DNA of 64,000 nucleotides from Gammaproteobacteria bacterium (GCA_028293725.1 JAQGOE010000133.1:1-64000), one strand, 5' to 3'; counted from the first letter of the stretch, positions 54,082-63,052 are shown. Made by a program: numbers and translations. Notes: generated by a model not told the origin, from the letters alone.

Positions 54082-55236
54082 ATGGATCGCGATCAAGCTA
54101 TCAAGCTGATGCAGGACCTGCTGCGGCGGGTAACCGAAAAGAAGGCCTCGGATCTTTTCATTACCGCGGGCTTTCCGCCTGCTATCAAGATCGACGGTGA
54201 AATCCGCCCTCAGAGCGAGCGTGCCCTGACACTGGAGCAGTCGGCGACGCTCGTGCGCGCGATCATGAACGACCGCCAGACGAAGGAATTCGACGCTACC
54301 AAAGAGTGTAATTTCGCGATCGCGCCGCCTGGAATCGGCCGCTTCCGCGTGAGCGCTTTCGTGCAGCAGGGCGCTGTCGGCTGCGTCATCCGTCTCATCA
54401 ACGCCAAGATTCCCACCTTCGAAGAGCTCGATTTACCGCCGATTCTGAAGGAAGTCGTCCTTACGAAGCGCGGCCTCGTCCTCCTCGTCGGAGGCACCGG
54501 CTCCGGTAAGTCCACCTCGCTCGCTGCGATGATCGGCTATCGGAACGAGAAGACCCGCGGCCACATCGTGACCATCGAGGACCCGGTCGAGTACGTTCAC
54601 CAACACAAAGGCTGCGTCATCACGCATCGCGAGGTCGGGGTCGACACGGACTCCTGGCAGGCGGCGCTGAAGAACACCCTGCGCCAGGCGCCGGATGTCA
54701 TCCTCATCGGTGAGATTCGGGACCGTGAGACGATGGAATACGGCATCCAGTTCTCCGAAACGGGTCACCTCGTGCTCGCCACGTTGCACGCCAACAGCGC
54801 CAACCAGGCCCTCGACCGTGTCATCAACTTCTTTCCCGACGAGCGGCGCGAGCAGCTCCTGATGGACATGTCGCTGAATATCCGGGCGCTCATCTCGCAG
54901 CGGCTCATTCCGCGCGAGTCCGGCTCAGGCCGCGTCGCGTCCATGGAAATCATGCTCAACTCGCCGCTCATCCAGGACCTCATCTTCAAAGGCGAGGTCG
55001 CCAAGATCAAGGAAGTCATGTCACGCTCGACCCGGCTCGGCATGAAGACCTTCGATCAGTCGTTGTTCGAGCTGTACGAGACCGGCTTCATTTCCTATGA
55101 GGATGCGTTGCGCAACGCGGACTCCAAGAATGAGTTGCGCCTGCGCATCAAGCTCGAGAGCAAGCGCGAGGTGAAGAACATCGACGACGGCGGCGCCCTG
55201 CACATTGTGGAAGAGGAAGAGGGACGGGGCATTTAG
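54082..55236 (+). CDS. pilU: Type IV pilus retraction ATPase PilU
   Basis: The 384-residue product is co-directional with pilT and matches PilU in length (about 380) and in its C-terminal extension beyond PilT. Walker A is GGTGSGKSTS, Walker B LIGEIRD, His box TGHLVLATLHA. PilU works with PilT to give high-force retraction and cannot retract pili alone in the systems studied. The C-terminal 30 residues are charged and probably disordered. Confidence 0.95.
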   Translation: MDRDQAIKLMQDLLRRVTEKKASDLFITAGFPPAIKIDGEIRPQSERALTLEQSATLVRAIMNDRQTKEFDATKECNFAIAPPGIGRFRVSAFVQQGAVGCVIRLINAKIPTFEELDLPPILKEVVLTKRGLVLLVGGTGSGKSTSLAAMIGYRNEKTRGHIVTIEDPVEYVHQHKGCVITHREVGVDTDSWQAALKNTLRQAPDVILIGEIRDRETMEYGIQFSETGHLVLATLHANSANQALDRVINFFPDERREQLLMDMSLNIRALISQRLIPRESGSGRVASMEIMLNSPLIQDLIFKGEVAKIKEVMSRSTRLGMKTFDQSLFELYETGFISYEDALRNADSKNELRLRIKLESKREVKNIDDGGALHIVEEEEGRGI

Positions 55237-55270
55237 GCTCCTATAGCTCGTCTCGAGGTAGCGAAGAAAT

Positions 55271-56425
55271 ATGAATGCTTTGAAAGAAACGGCGGACGCG
55301 CTGTCCTCTACGGGTCCACAGGCAGCGCTCGCGGGCGCCGGCGCTGAAGCCATCGCCGGGGGCCTGACACTCAACACCAAGCCCCTCTTCAAGCTGATGG
55401 TCGAAAAGCAGGCCTCGGACCTGTTCTTCACCTCCAATGCGCCGATCAAGATCAAGATTGAAGGCCAGATTCTGGCGGTCAACAAGCAGGTGCTCACCCC
55501 CGAGACGGTGAAGCAGACCGCCTACGCGCTCATGACCAACCCGCAGCGAGAGCATTTCATAAACGAGTGGGAACTCGATTTTGCAATCTCCGAGCCTGGA
55601 CTCGGTCGCTTCCGTGTGAACGTCTTCATGCAACGTGGCTATCCGGCCATGGTCCTGCGGTATATCACCGCGGACATGCCACGGATGGAGAACCTCGGTC
55701 TTCCCGAAACTCTCACCGACCTCATCATGCTCAAGCGCGGCATGGTACTGATGGTTGGCGCAACGGGCTCGGGCAAGTCGACGTCGCTCGCTGCGATGAT
55801 CAATTACCGGAACGAGAACGCGTCCGATCACATCGTCACGATCGAGGATCCGATCGAGTTCTTGCACACGAACAAGCGCTCGATTGTGAACCAGCGTGAA
55901 GTCGGCCTCGACACGAAGACTTACGCGCGCGCTCTGCGTGGCGTGGTACGCGCGGCGCCGGACGTGATTCTGATCGGTGAGATCCGTGACCGCGAAAGTA
56001 TGGAGGCGGCGATCCATCTCGCCGGCACCGGCCACCTCGTGCTCGCGACCATGCACGCGAACAACAGTGCCGAGTCCCTCGATCGCATCATCAACATGTT
56101 TCCGCGGGAGCAGCACAACCAGATCTTCCTCGATCTGTCGCAGTATCTACGCGCGATCCTCGCTCAGCGTCTCGTCATGGGTAAGGACAACCGGCGTTGC
56201 GCGGCCGTGGAAGTCATGTTGAACACGCCGCATATCCAGGAGCTGGTGAAGAAGGGTGACGTCGTCGGCATCAAGGAAGCCATCGCCCTGAGCGGCGAGC
56301 GCGGCATTCAGAGCTTCGATAGTGCTTTGCGCACGCTCTATAAAGACAACCGCATCAATCTCGAGGAAGCGCTCGTCAATGCGGATTCGCGGGCGAATCT
56401 GGAGACGAAGATTAATTTCGGTTAG
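55271..56425 (+). CDS. Third PilT/PilU-family retraction-type ATPase
   Basis: The 384-residue product lies 34 bases after pilU and is clearly a PilU paralogue: Walker A GATGSGKSTS, Asp box IVTIEDPIEF, Walker B LIGEIRDRESME, His box TGHLVLATMHA. Alignment by eye shows the same order of blocks as pilU with many substitutions, so the duplication is old. It has an extra Ala/Gly-rich N-terminal stretch of about 35 residues. Pseudomonas has only pilT-pilU at this place. All catalytic motifs are intact, so an active motor with a distinct role is plausible, but this is inference. Confidence 0.9.
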   Translation: MNALKETADALSSTGPQAALAGAGAEAIAGGLTLNTKPLFKLMVEKQASDLFFTSNAPIKIKIEGQILAVNKQVLTPETVKQTAYALMTNPQREHFINEWELDFAISEPGLGRFRVNVFMQRGYPAMVLRYITADMPRMENLGLPETLTDLIMLKRGMVLMVGATGSGKSTSLAAMINYRNENASDHIVTIEDPIEFLHTNKRSIVNQREVGLDTKTYARALRGVVRAAPDVILIGEIRDRESMEAAIHLAGTGHLVLATMHANNSAESLDRIINMFPREQHNQIFLDLSQYLRAILAQRLVMGKDNRRCAAVEVMLNTPHIQELVKKGDVVGIKEAIALSGERGIQSFDSALRTLYKDNRINLEEALVNADSRANLETKINFG

Positions 56426-56907
56426 TCGCTGCCGGGGTTCTTCTGAAACCACGGGCGTGGCAGATCTGCGAAGGCCTTGACCTCCTCCGCCGTTACGACG
56501 AAGGATTCGGGCGGGAAACCTAACACCAGGGCGCGGCGGCGGGCGTCTTCGTTGTAGGTGGCGAGATCGGGCTCGCGCATCGCGGCTACCTTTCGTTCCC
56601 TTCGAACGTCCCTGATAAATCTCTCCCTGTTGGGGATCAGGCCTGTCAGGTCGGCGGGCAGTTCGGCTTCGCGCGGCCCGTGAGGGTCACGCCAATCGTA
56701 CGAGACGTACTTGTGTCCGCAGGCGTAGCCGATGACTTTCAGCGCCTCGCAATGGCGCTTCATGTCGAAGCCGTACTCCGCCTGAATCTCTTGCCGATGC
56801 CGACGGACCTCAGCGACGATGGGGTCGTCGTCGGCATCCCATTCAGCGAAAGACTCTTCCGTCCATTCGCCGGTGAGCAAGCTCCTCTCAACCTTAGGGT
56901 TAAACAT
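56422..56907 (-). CDS. Hypothetical partner of a PIN-domain protein (possible antitoxin)
   Basis: The product has 161 residues and its start overlaps the PIN-domain gene by eight bases, so the two are translationally coupled. Residues 29-50 (DPIVAEVRRHRQEIQAEYGF) match a short motif I know from small proteins encoded beside PIN-domain genes, where they probably act as antitoxins. The remaining 110 residues are an added region with many charged and aromatic residues and no motif I recognise. At 161 residues it is long for an antitoxin. The stop overlaps the end of the third pilus ATPase gene by four bases. Confidence 0.65.
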   Translation of the reverse strand: MFNPKVERSLLTGEWTEESFAEWDADDDPIVAEVRRHRQEIQAEYGFDMKRHCEALKVIGYACGHKYVSYDWRDPHGPREAELPADLTGLIPNRERFIRDVRRERKVAAMREPDLATYNEDARRRALVLGFPPESFVVTAEEVKAFADLPRPWFQKNPGSD

Positions 56908-57391
56908 GTGTGCGCAGCCTCATGATCTCATCGGGCGTCACGATTCGGGGGCAAGTATAACCTTCTCTGTGGCATATATGCATCATATTTGGGCGCAACA
57001 CATCGTTCGCGAGGTGCCTGCAATTCCAGGTGAGCAGGAACTTCAGGCTGTGTGTTGCGGCAACTGCGACGTGTTCGGCGTCGGCGTTCGCTTTCTCCGT
57101 TAGTCCGCACCCTTTTTTGAGCTTTGCTGCCAGTTCATACGCGCTCACTTCCACTTCGACCTTCCTGAACGCGTCCAGGATTTCGAGCCGCAGATCGGCT
57201 GCGATCACGTCACCCGCGCGGGCCTCCTCGCTTACAAGATTGGAGGAGCAGACATCGAACTGCCAACGATACAAATTCCACCAATCGTGCGTAATGCGTT
57301 GCTTTCGTGCTTTCTCGGCGTCGCGACTTGGCCACGCTGTTAGAAAACTGGGAATGGTTGTGTCCAGATAAACCGTTGGCCGGGCGACCAC
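56900..57391 (-). CDS. PIN-domain protein, VapC-like toxin candidate
   Basis: From GTG 57391 the product has 163 residues; ATG 57469 is an alternative start, but the family begins almost at PTVYLDTTIPSFL. The PIN-domain acidic residues are visible: the first aspartate in VYLDTT, a glutamate in VSEEARAGD and the aspartate in ADAEHVAVA. PIN nucleases cleave RNA, in VapC toxins often tRNA or rRNA. It is followed by an overlapping partner gene. The pair sits between pilus motor genes and the pyrimidine operon, where Pseudomonas has no such genes, suggesting a later insertion. Confidence 0.8.
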   Translation of the reverse strand: MVARPTVYLDTTIPSFLTAWPSRDAEKARKQRITHDWWNLYRWQFDVCSSNLVSEEARAGDVIAADLRLEILDAFRKVEVEVSAYELAAKLKKGCGLTEKANADAEHVAVAATHSLKFLLTWNCRHLANDVLRPNMMHICHREGYTCPRIVTPDEIMRLRTHV

Positions 57392-57569
57392 ATACTCGGC
57401 GGGAGTTTCCGCTACTCCACAGCCGAGAAAGCGAGTTGCGCTCCATTCGATACCGTCCCTGGTTCTCATGGGTGTCAGTCTGGTCCATGAGACCGCGTGC
57501 GGCTAGCCCGCAAATCTTATGAGTTTGTGCAGATATTCGTACGTGAGCGTCGGGGCCTGACGTGTGATC

Positions 57570-58001
57570 CTACGTCTGATATGGCACGGCGTAGCGGCGG
57601 GCGAGGTTGGCGGTGGCCTCCAGCATAGCCGCCGGGCCGTGGGCGAAAATTTCAACTTCCGCTAGGTCGGTTGGGTTGAGTGAGCTTAACCAGGCGTCCG
57701 CCAGGGCGGTCACCGTGCCTTCAAAACAGCCGGGAAGGTCGGCTGTGCTGGCGAGGCGGCTGGCGATGCCCCATTCTTCGAGGAGGGGCATACACGCGAT
57801 GACGCCTGTTGGAATGCCGGGCACGATGATGACGGAAGGGCGAGGGCGGAATGGGAAGGCGGTGTCGGAACCTAACAGTACCAGCGGCTTCAGAGCCGCG
57901 GCGGGGGAGGTGGGCTGATCCCGCATCTGCTCCGCCAAAAACAACGTGGACCCGATGCCAGCCCCCTCGCCAATCAACAGCCGACGTGGCCTGTCAGCCA
58001 C
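57570..58001 (-). CDS. PyrK-like oxidoreductase FAD/NAD-binding C-terminal half
   Basis: The product has 143 residues, with a GTG start overlapping the pyrB stop by eight bases. It begins with RRLLIGEGAGIGSTLFLAEQM, the NAD(P)-binding entry of ferredoxin-reductase-like proteins, and ends with VEIFAHGPAAMLEATANLA, the CGPxxM-like segment with the cysteine replaced by Ala-His. This resembles the second half of PyrK, the electron-transfer subunit of class 1B dihydroorotate dehydrogenase, but lacks the N-terminal FAD barrel and the C-terminal iron-sulphur cysteines. As this organism has a quinone-type PyrD, a regulatory or unknown role in the pyr operon is more likely. Confidence 0.7.
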   Translation of the reverse strand: MADRPRRLLIGEGAGIGSTLFLAEQMRDQPTSPAAALKPLVLLGSDTAFPFRPRPSVIIVPGIPTGVIACMPLLEEWGIASRLASTADLPGCFEGTVTALADAWLSSLNPTDLAEVEIFAHGPAAMLEATANLARRYAVPYQT

Positions 58002-58956
58002 GCGACTCGATCACATCCGCCAGAACCGCCATCCGCACGGCCACGCCGTTGCGCACCTGATCGCGAATGACGGACTGCCTCCCGTCCGCGACGTCGGAGG
58101 CGATCTCGATGCCGCGGTTCATCGGTTGGGGATGCATCACGATTGCGTCCGGGCGCGCGAGTTCGAGGCGCTCGGGGTTCAGGCCGTACATGGAGAAGTA
58201 GCGATCCGCGTCCGGAAGATCCACCTGACCCATGCGCTCTTTCTGGATGCGCAGCATCATGACGACGTCGACGCCCTCGAGTCCCGACTCGAGCGTCGTA
58301 TGGCGGCTGCACCCGGCGAATTCCTGGGGCGAAGGCATCAACGCCTCGGGCGCGACGATACGTAGATCCGGTACCCCGAGCGTGCGGAACACGTGATAGG
58401 AGGAGCGGGCGACACGCGAGTGTCTGATATCGCCCACGATGGCGATACCGAGCTTGTCGAAGCGCTTCTTATGCTGGCGAACCGTCAGCGCGTCCAACAA
58501 TCCCTGCGTGGGATGGGATACGTGCGCCTCGCCCGCGGACAAGACGCTCACATGCGGCGCCACGTTCGTCGCCACGAGGTCGGGAACGCCGGCCTCGGGG
58601 TCGCGGATTACCATGACGTCGACGTGTAACGACTGCAACGTGAACACCGTATCCAACATGCTCTCGCCCTTCACCCGGGACGAGAGCTGCACTTCCAGGT
58701 TTACGACATCGGCACCGAGCCGCTTCGCCGCCAGCTCGAATGAGACGCGCGTGCGCGTGGAAGGCTCAGTGAAGAGGTTGGCGACGGTGACGCCCGCGAG
58801 CGCCGTACTGATGGGCGGCTTGTCACCCAGCGGTCGGACAAAGCTTTGTGCGCGCTCCAGCAGTCGCTCAATGTCGGCGCGCGGCAGGCCGTCGAGGGTC
58901 AACAAATGCCGCAAAGACCCGTCCGCTCGATGTTGGCCTGTCGCCGCGCTCGTCAT
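57994..58956 (-). CDS. pyrB: Aspartate carbamoyltransferase catalytic subunit
   Basis: This 320-residue enzyme joins carbamoyl phosphate and aspartate, the committed step of pyrimidine synthesis. Carbamoyl-phosphate binding is shown by FTEPSTRTRVSFE (STRT loop); HPTQGLLDA and the aspartate-binding VMMLRIQKERM region follow, with MHPQPMNRG near the end. It is within the gshB-tonB-yqgE-ruvX operon as in Pseudomonas, but pyrR is absent from the place it occupies there. Confidence 0.96.
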   Translation of the reverse strand: MTSAATGQHRADGSLRHLLTLDGLPRADIERLLERAQSFVRPLGDKPPISTALAGVTVANLFTEPSTRTRVSFELAAKRLGADVVNLEVQLSSRVKGESMLDTVFTLQSLHVDVMVIRDPEAGVPDLVATNVAPHVSVLSAGEAHVSHPTQGLLDALTVRQHKKRFDKLGIAIVGDIRHSRVARSSYHVFRTLGVPDLRIVAPEALMPSPQEFAGCSRHTTLESGLEGVDVVMMLRIQKERMGQVDLPDADRYFSMYGLNPERLELARPDAIVMHPQPMNRGIEIASDVADGRQSVIRDQVRNGVAVRMAVLADVIESRG

Positions 58957-59084
58957 GACTGATTACCCTCGATGCCCATCTCTTCGCCTTGCTGTTCGTT
59001 CGTCGTTCGTTCGCTGTGGCGGTTGCTATCGCCGTCGCGCCACCGGCGTCGTCTTCAGCCGTTTCGCCCCAAGCCGGCAGCCAT

Positions 59085-59522
59085 TCACCGTCCCTCACCC
59101 GTAAGCCATCGCTCCAGAATCACCGCCGCCGCAGCGCTGTCGATGTCTTCCTTCCGGACACGCCGTTTGCGCTCGCCGCTGGCGCGCTGCGCTTTGAGCG
59201 TCGCGGTCGCTTCGAGAGACGACCAGCGCTCATCGACCATGTTCACGGGTAGACCGAAGCGGCGTTCGAGTTCGGCCGCGAACTGACGTGCTGCCGGCGC
59301 GAGAGCTCCGGGGGTACCGTCCGCATTATACGGCGCTCCGACCACGAGCAACCTCGGACTCAACATCCGCACCTCACGCGCGATGGCGTCCCAGTCGGGG
59401 CCCTGCTGATGAACCGCGGCCGCAGGACGCGGCGCGGCGGTCGCTGTGAGAGTGTCTCCAGCGGCGATACCAATACGTTTGAATCCGAAATCGAAGGCGA
59501 GGACGGTCTGGACGCTCGTCAA
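59085..59522 (-). CDS. ruvX: Putative pre-16S rRNA nuclease/Holliday junction resolvase RuvX (YqgF)
   Basis: From TTG 59522 the product has 145 residues, the family length of about 140. The TTG overlaps the yqgE stop as TTGA, implying translational coupling; the longer frame upstream is the yqgE shadow. The RNase H-like fold is shown by VLAFDFGFKRIG (first catalytic Asp), LLVVGAPYNADG, NMVDERWSSLEA and DSAAAAVILERWL. In E. coli YqgF trims the 16S rRNA 5' end. Confidence 0.93.
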   Translation of the reverse strand: MTSVQTVLAFDFGFKRIGIAAGDTLTATAAPRPAAAVHQQGPDWDAIAREVRMLSPRLLVVGAPYNADGTPGALAPAARQFAAELERRFGLPVNMVDERWSSLEATATLKAQRASGERKRRVRKEDIDSAAAAVILERWLTGEGR

Positions 59523-60142
59523 GCGTGGCCCGCCACCGGGCTCAGCCTCTCGGGCTGAATGCCCAGCAGTCGCCACGCCCCCGCCCAACGCTCTTCGAAA
59601 GGCAGGTCGAACACCAAGCGCGCGTCGACGGGTACCGTGAGCCATGCGTTCTCACGCATCTCGCGCTCGAGTTGTCCAGAATCCCAGTTTGCGTAACCGA
59701 GAGCGATGAACGCGTCGGAGGGACCTTCGCCGCGTGCCATCGCCGCGAGCACGTCGCGGGAGGTGGTGACCTGGATCGTGTCCGACACCTTGTGAGTGTG
59801 ATCCCATTTTCCGCCCGGCCGATGCAGCACGAAGCCGCGATCCGTGTGCACGGGGCCGCCTCGAAGTACCGGCTGCGCGGCGATGTATTCCGTGGTCGGC
59901 TCGAGCTTCATCTGCGAAAGGACATCGGAGAGCCGCATCGGCAGCGGCTTATTGAGCACGATTCCCAAGGCGCCTTTTTCGGTGTGCTCGCAGATGAGGG
60001 CCACGGTCTGCGAAAAGTTGGGATCCGACAGGGACGGCATGGCGATGAGCAGATGATTCGTCAGACTGTTCTGCGCGCTCTCCGCGAAAGGCGAGCCGCC
60101 GATGCCCGGAACGCCTGTGACTGTGATGCTTTTGCCGCCCAT
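59519..60142 (-). CDS. YqgE/AlgH-family protein
   Basis: From ATG 60142 the product has 207 residues. The YqgE fold begins at about residue 25 (LTNHLLIAMPSLSDPNFSQTVALICEH) and continues with GALGIVLNKPL, VLRGGPVHTDRGFVLH and ALGYANWDSGQLEREM. Family length is about 185; the first 24 residues are an extension. The function is unknown despite the AlgH name. It is coupled to ruvX by the TTGA overlap, the conserved gammaproteobacterial pair. Confidence 0.92.
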   Translation of the reverse strand: MGGKSITVTGVPGIGGSPFAESAQNSLTNHLLIAMPSLSDPNFSQTVALICEHTEKGALGIVLNKPLPMRLSDVLSQMKLEPTTEYIAAQPVLRGGPVHTDRGFVLHRPGGKWDHTHKVSDTIQVTTSRDVLAAMARGEGPSDAFIALGYANWDSGQLEREMRENAWLTVPVDARLVFDLPFEERWAGAWRLLGIQPERLSPVAGHA

Positions 60143-60173
60143 GCCGCAAGTATGGGGATGAGCCGCGGCGGGC

Positions 60174-61064
60174 TCAAGGAATGGCTGTGACGCCGCCGCG
60201 GCGCGTCCACTGCCATTCGTAGACAAAACGCAACACCTGGTGCTGGCGCGCCAGGTCGGGTGGGAACGGATCGAAGGGAGCGGCGAGCTTGAGCGTCTGG
60301 AGAGCCGCGTTATCCAGTTCATCTGAGCCGCTGCTGCGGCGGATTTCGGCCTTGTCGAGCGAGCCATCGGCGCGGATTCCGACCTCGATGACCGGGTTGG
60401 CTTTTGGACCCACCGAGCGCGCCGCGGCTGGAAAATGAATCGTTCCGACGTGCTCCACCTTGTGACGCCAGGCGTCTAGGTAAGGCGCGAGCTCGGCAGC
60501 TTTCGTATCCGGCGTCGTCCACAGCTCGTCGCGTTTCGGGCCGCGCAATTCGGCCGGTCCCTGGTCGTCTTCGGGACCCGGTTGTTCGGACGCCTTCTGA
60601 TCGAGCAGTAGTGGACGGTCGTTCGAACGTCCGGTGCTACCTTCGTCGGCTAGGTACTGAACGCGGGAGCTCCAGCCCGTTGTGGTCAGGACTCGCTCTT
60701 CGTCCGTTCCGGCCACGTCGCCCTTCGGTGCCAACGCGTTGCCATCGGTAACACCGTCCTGCTGTGGGATAGGGACCGACGATGCACGATTACGGGGCGC
60801 CACGGCCTCGCGCGTGTTGCCAGAGCCCAGCTGCGTGCGTTGCGCGAGATAGGTGGCGGAGTCATTGCGGTCCGCTTCCGGAACCTCGTCAGAGACCAGC
60901 AGCACCTCCAGCCCGGGCGCGCCGCCCTTGTCTCCGAGCGATGAGTTGAAGGTGAGGCCGAGGATGATCAGTCCGTGTGCCAATGCCGCGAGAAACAGCA
61001 TAACGAACAGCCGGTCCCGAACCGGTGCCCTGCCTTCACGCAGCCTCAGAGCTCTTGATGCCAT
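60174..61064 (-). CDS. TonB-like energy transducer (TonB3-type)
   Basis: The 296-residue product has one N-terminal membrane helix (LFVMLFLAALAHGLIILGL), a long disordered periplasmic linker and a C-terminal TonB domain at about residues 200-290 (VEHVGTIHFPAAARS, NPVIEVGIRADGSLDKAEIRRSSG, ALQTLKLAAPFDPFP). Classic TonB drives outer-membrane transport with ExbBD, which are not here. In P. aeruginosa the tonB3 gene lies at the same place and is required for twitching and pilus assembly, so a pilus role is likely by position. Confidence 0.9.
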   Translation of the reverse strand: MASRALRLREGRAPVRDRLFVMLFLAALAHGLIILGLTFNSSLGDKGGAPGLEVLLVSDEVPEADRNDSATYLAQRTQLGSGNTREAVAPRNRASSVPIPQQDGVTDGNALAPKGDVAGTDEERVLTTTGWSSRVQYLADEGSTGRSNDRPLLLDQKASEQPGPEDDQGPAELRGPKRDELWTTPDTKAAELAPYLDAWRHKVEHVGTIHFPAAARSVGPKANPVIEVGIRADGSLDKAEIRRSSGSDELDNAALQTLKLAAPFDPFPPDLARQHQVLRFVYEWQWTRRGGVTAIP

Positions 61065-61088
61065 CAGCGAATCTTACCCGCGCATCGC

Positions 61089-62063
61089 TCAAGAGGCTCG
61101 GGGTGACGCCGCGAGGCGACGCTCCACCGCCTGGATGAAGAGGTCGCCGATATTGATGCCGAACTGCTTGTCGAGCTCACGAATGCCTGTCGGACTCGTT
61201 ACGTTGATTTCCGTGACGTAGCCGCCTATGACATCGAGCCCCACGAACAGCATGCCCTTGGCCGCGAGCGCGGGGCCGATCTGTCCGACGAGCCAGCGGT
61301 CACGATCATTGAGGGGTCGCCCGACACCCTGGGCGCCCGCCGCGAGATTGCCGCGATTGTCGTTCGCCGACGGGATGCGGGCCAGCGCGTAGGGGACCGG
61401 CTCTGCGTCGATCACGAGCACTCGCGAATCGCCGCTGTCGACGATGTCCGGAATATAACGTTGCACGATCGCGAAGCGCTGACCATATTGTGTGAGTGTC
61501 TCGAACACGACGTTGACGTTCTTGTCATTGCGCTCGAGCACAAAAATGGAACGTCCCCCCATGCCGTCGAGCGGCTTGCAGACGATCCGCCCGTGCTCGC
61601 GCAAAAAGGCGCCCATTTCGCTCATATCGCGCGTAATCAGAGTAGGCGCACAGCATTGCGGGAACCAGGCCGTGTATACCTTCTCATTCATGTCCCGCAG
61701 TCCCTGCGGGCGGTTGACGACGAGAGCGCCTTGCTCCGCGGCCCGCTCCAGAATGTAGGTGGAGTAGATGTATTCGGTATCGAACGGCGGATCCTTGCGC
61801 ATCAGAATGCAATCGAGCTGGCCCAAAGGCTCCATGCGGGGCTCGCCGAGCGTGAACCAGTTCTTCGGATCGGCCGCCACCGTCAGCGGTCGCACGCGCC
61901 CGAGCGCCACCCCATCCCGGAGCAACAGATCTTGCATCTCGAGATAGGCCAACTCGAAGCCGCGCGCCTGGGCGGCGAGCAGCATGGCGAGAGTGGAGTC
62001 TTTCGCGTACTTGATGGCACCAATGGGATCCATCACGACGCCGAGACGGGGGCGGTCGGTCAT
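61089..62063 (-). CDS. gshB: Glutathione synthetase
   Basis: From ATG 62063 (GAGG seven to ten bases before) the product has 324 residues, against 316 for E. coli GshB. The ATP-grasp fold shows GVVMDPIGAIKYAKDSTLAML at the start, LVVNRPQGLRDMNEKVYT, GRIVCKPLDGMGGRSIF as the glycine-rich loop and VTEINVTSPTGIREL as metal and product site. It joins glycine to gamma-glutamylcysteine. It is divergent from pilG, exactly as in Pseudomonas. Confidence 0.97.
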   Translation of the reverse strand: MTDRPRLGVVMDPIGAIKYAKDSTLAMLLAAQARGFELAYLEMQDLLLRDGVALGRVRPLTVAADPKNWFTLGEPRMEPLGQLDCILMRKDPPFDTEYIYSTYILERAAEQGALVVNRPQGLRDMNEKVYTAWFPQCCAPTLITRDMSEMGAFLREHGRIVCKPLDGMGGRSIFVLERNDKNVNVVFETLTQYGQRFAIVQRYIPDIVDSGDSRVLVIDAEPVPYALARIPSANDNRGNLAAGAQGVGRPLNDRDRWLVGQIGPALAAKGMLFVGLDVIGGYVTEINVTSPTGIRELDKQFGINIGDLFIQAVERRLAASPRAS

Positions 62064-62289
62064 CCTGCTTCCTCTGTCACGCTTCGAGGGCCTGATTATG
62101 CTCGTACGGCGCGAATATGTCCGACAACGCGCCCCCATACAGGGTTCATCGGAGCCGATCGCAAAAAACGTGACGCGCGTTGCATAGCGAGGGGTCTACC
62201 GATATGTTAAAACCCGCGCTGCATTTGCTCCTCGTAACGCCACCTGTGTGTGGCGCGTTCAAGGCTGTTAAGGAAGGAGTTGCCTGACC

Positions 62290-62682
62290 GTGACCGGCAG
62301 CAACACGAAACTCCAGGGTCTCAAGGTTCTGGTCATCGACGACAGCAAGACGATCCGTCGCACGGCGGAAACCCTGCTCGCGAAAGAGGGTTGTGAGGTC
62401 TTCACGGCGATTGACGGATTCGACGCGCTGGCGAAGATCGCGGATCACCAGCCTGACATTGTGTTCGTCGACATCATGATGCCGCGTCTCGACGGCTATC
62501 AGACCTGTTCCCTCATCAAGCACAACAAGGTATTCCGTTCGATTCCCGTGATCATGCTGTCCTCCAAGGACGGCCTGTTCGATCGCGCACGGGGGCGCAT
62601 CGTCGGCTCGGAGCACTACCTGACCAAGCCGTTCACGAAGGACGAGCTCCTGAGCGCGATCGAGACGCATATCGGGAGATAA
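62290..62682 (+). CDS. pilG: Twitching-motility response regulator PilG
   Basis: The 130-residue single-domain CheY-like protein starts with GTG; AAGGAAGGAG lies 10 bases upstream. The phosphoacceptor is Asp61 (VDIMMPR), the acidic pocket is at VIDDSK (16-20), and the conserved lysine is in YLTKPF. PilG acts in the Pil-Chp system to promote pilus extension. pilH follows after four bases. Confidence 0.96.
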   Translation: MTGSNTKLQGLKVLVIDDSKTIRRTAETLLAKEGCEVFTAIDGFDALAKIADHQPDIVFVDIMMPRLDGYQTCSLIKHNKVFRSIPVIMLSSKDGLFDRARGRIVGSEHYLTKPFTKDELLSAIETHIGR

Positions 62683-62686
62683 GGGA

Positions 62687-63052
62687 ATGCCACTGATACT
62701 GATCGTCGACGACTCGCCCACCGAAGTGCACGTCATGCAGAAGGCACTCGAGAAGCACGGCTACCGTACGGCTGCCGCCGCGGACGGTGCCGAGGGCGTG
62801 CGTCTCGCGCGGGAGATGAGTCCCGACCTGATTTTCATGGATATCGTCATGCCCGGTATGAACGGCTATCAGGCCACCCGCGCACTGGCGAACGACCCGA
62901 AGACCCGCACCATCCCGATCATCATGGTGACGTCGAAGGGCCAGGAGACGGACCGGATCTGGGGCCTGCGCCAGGGCGCGGTGGACTACATGGTGAAGCC
63001 GGTCTCTCCCGACCAGCTCGTCGCCAAGGCCCAGGCGACCTTGTCCGCGTGA
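62687..63052 (+). CDS. pilH: Twitching-motility response regulator PilH
   Basis: The 121-residue receiver has the phosphoacceptor Asp52 (MDIVMPGMNG), acid pocket VDDSP and MVKPVSP lysine. It is nearly adjacent to pilG, so the genes are probably co-translated. PilH counteracts PilG or acts as a phosphate sink in the Pil-Chp pathway. Confidence 0.96.
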   Translation: MPLILIVDDSPTEVHVMQKALEKHGYRTAAAADGAEGVRLAREMSPDLIFMDIVMPGMNGYQATRALANDPKTRTIPIIMVTSKGQETDRIWGLRQGAVDYMVKPVSPDQLVAKAQATLSA

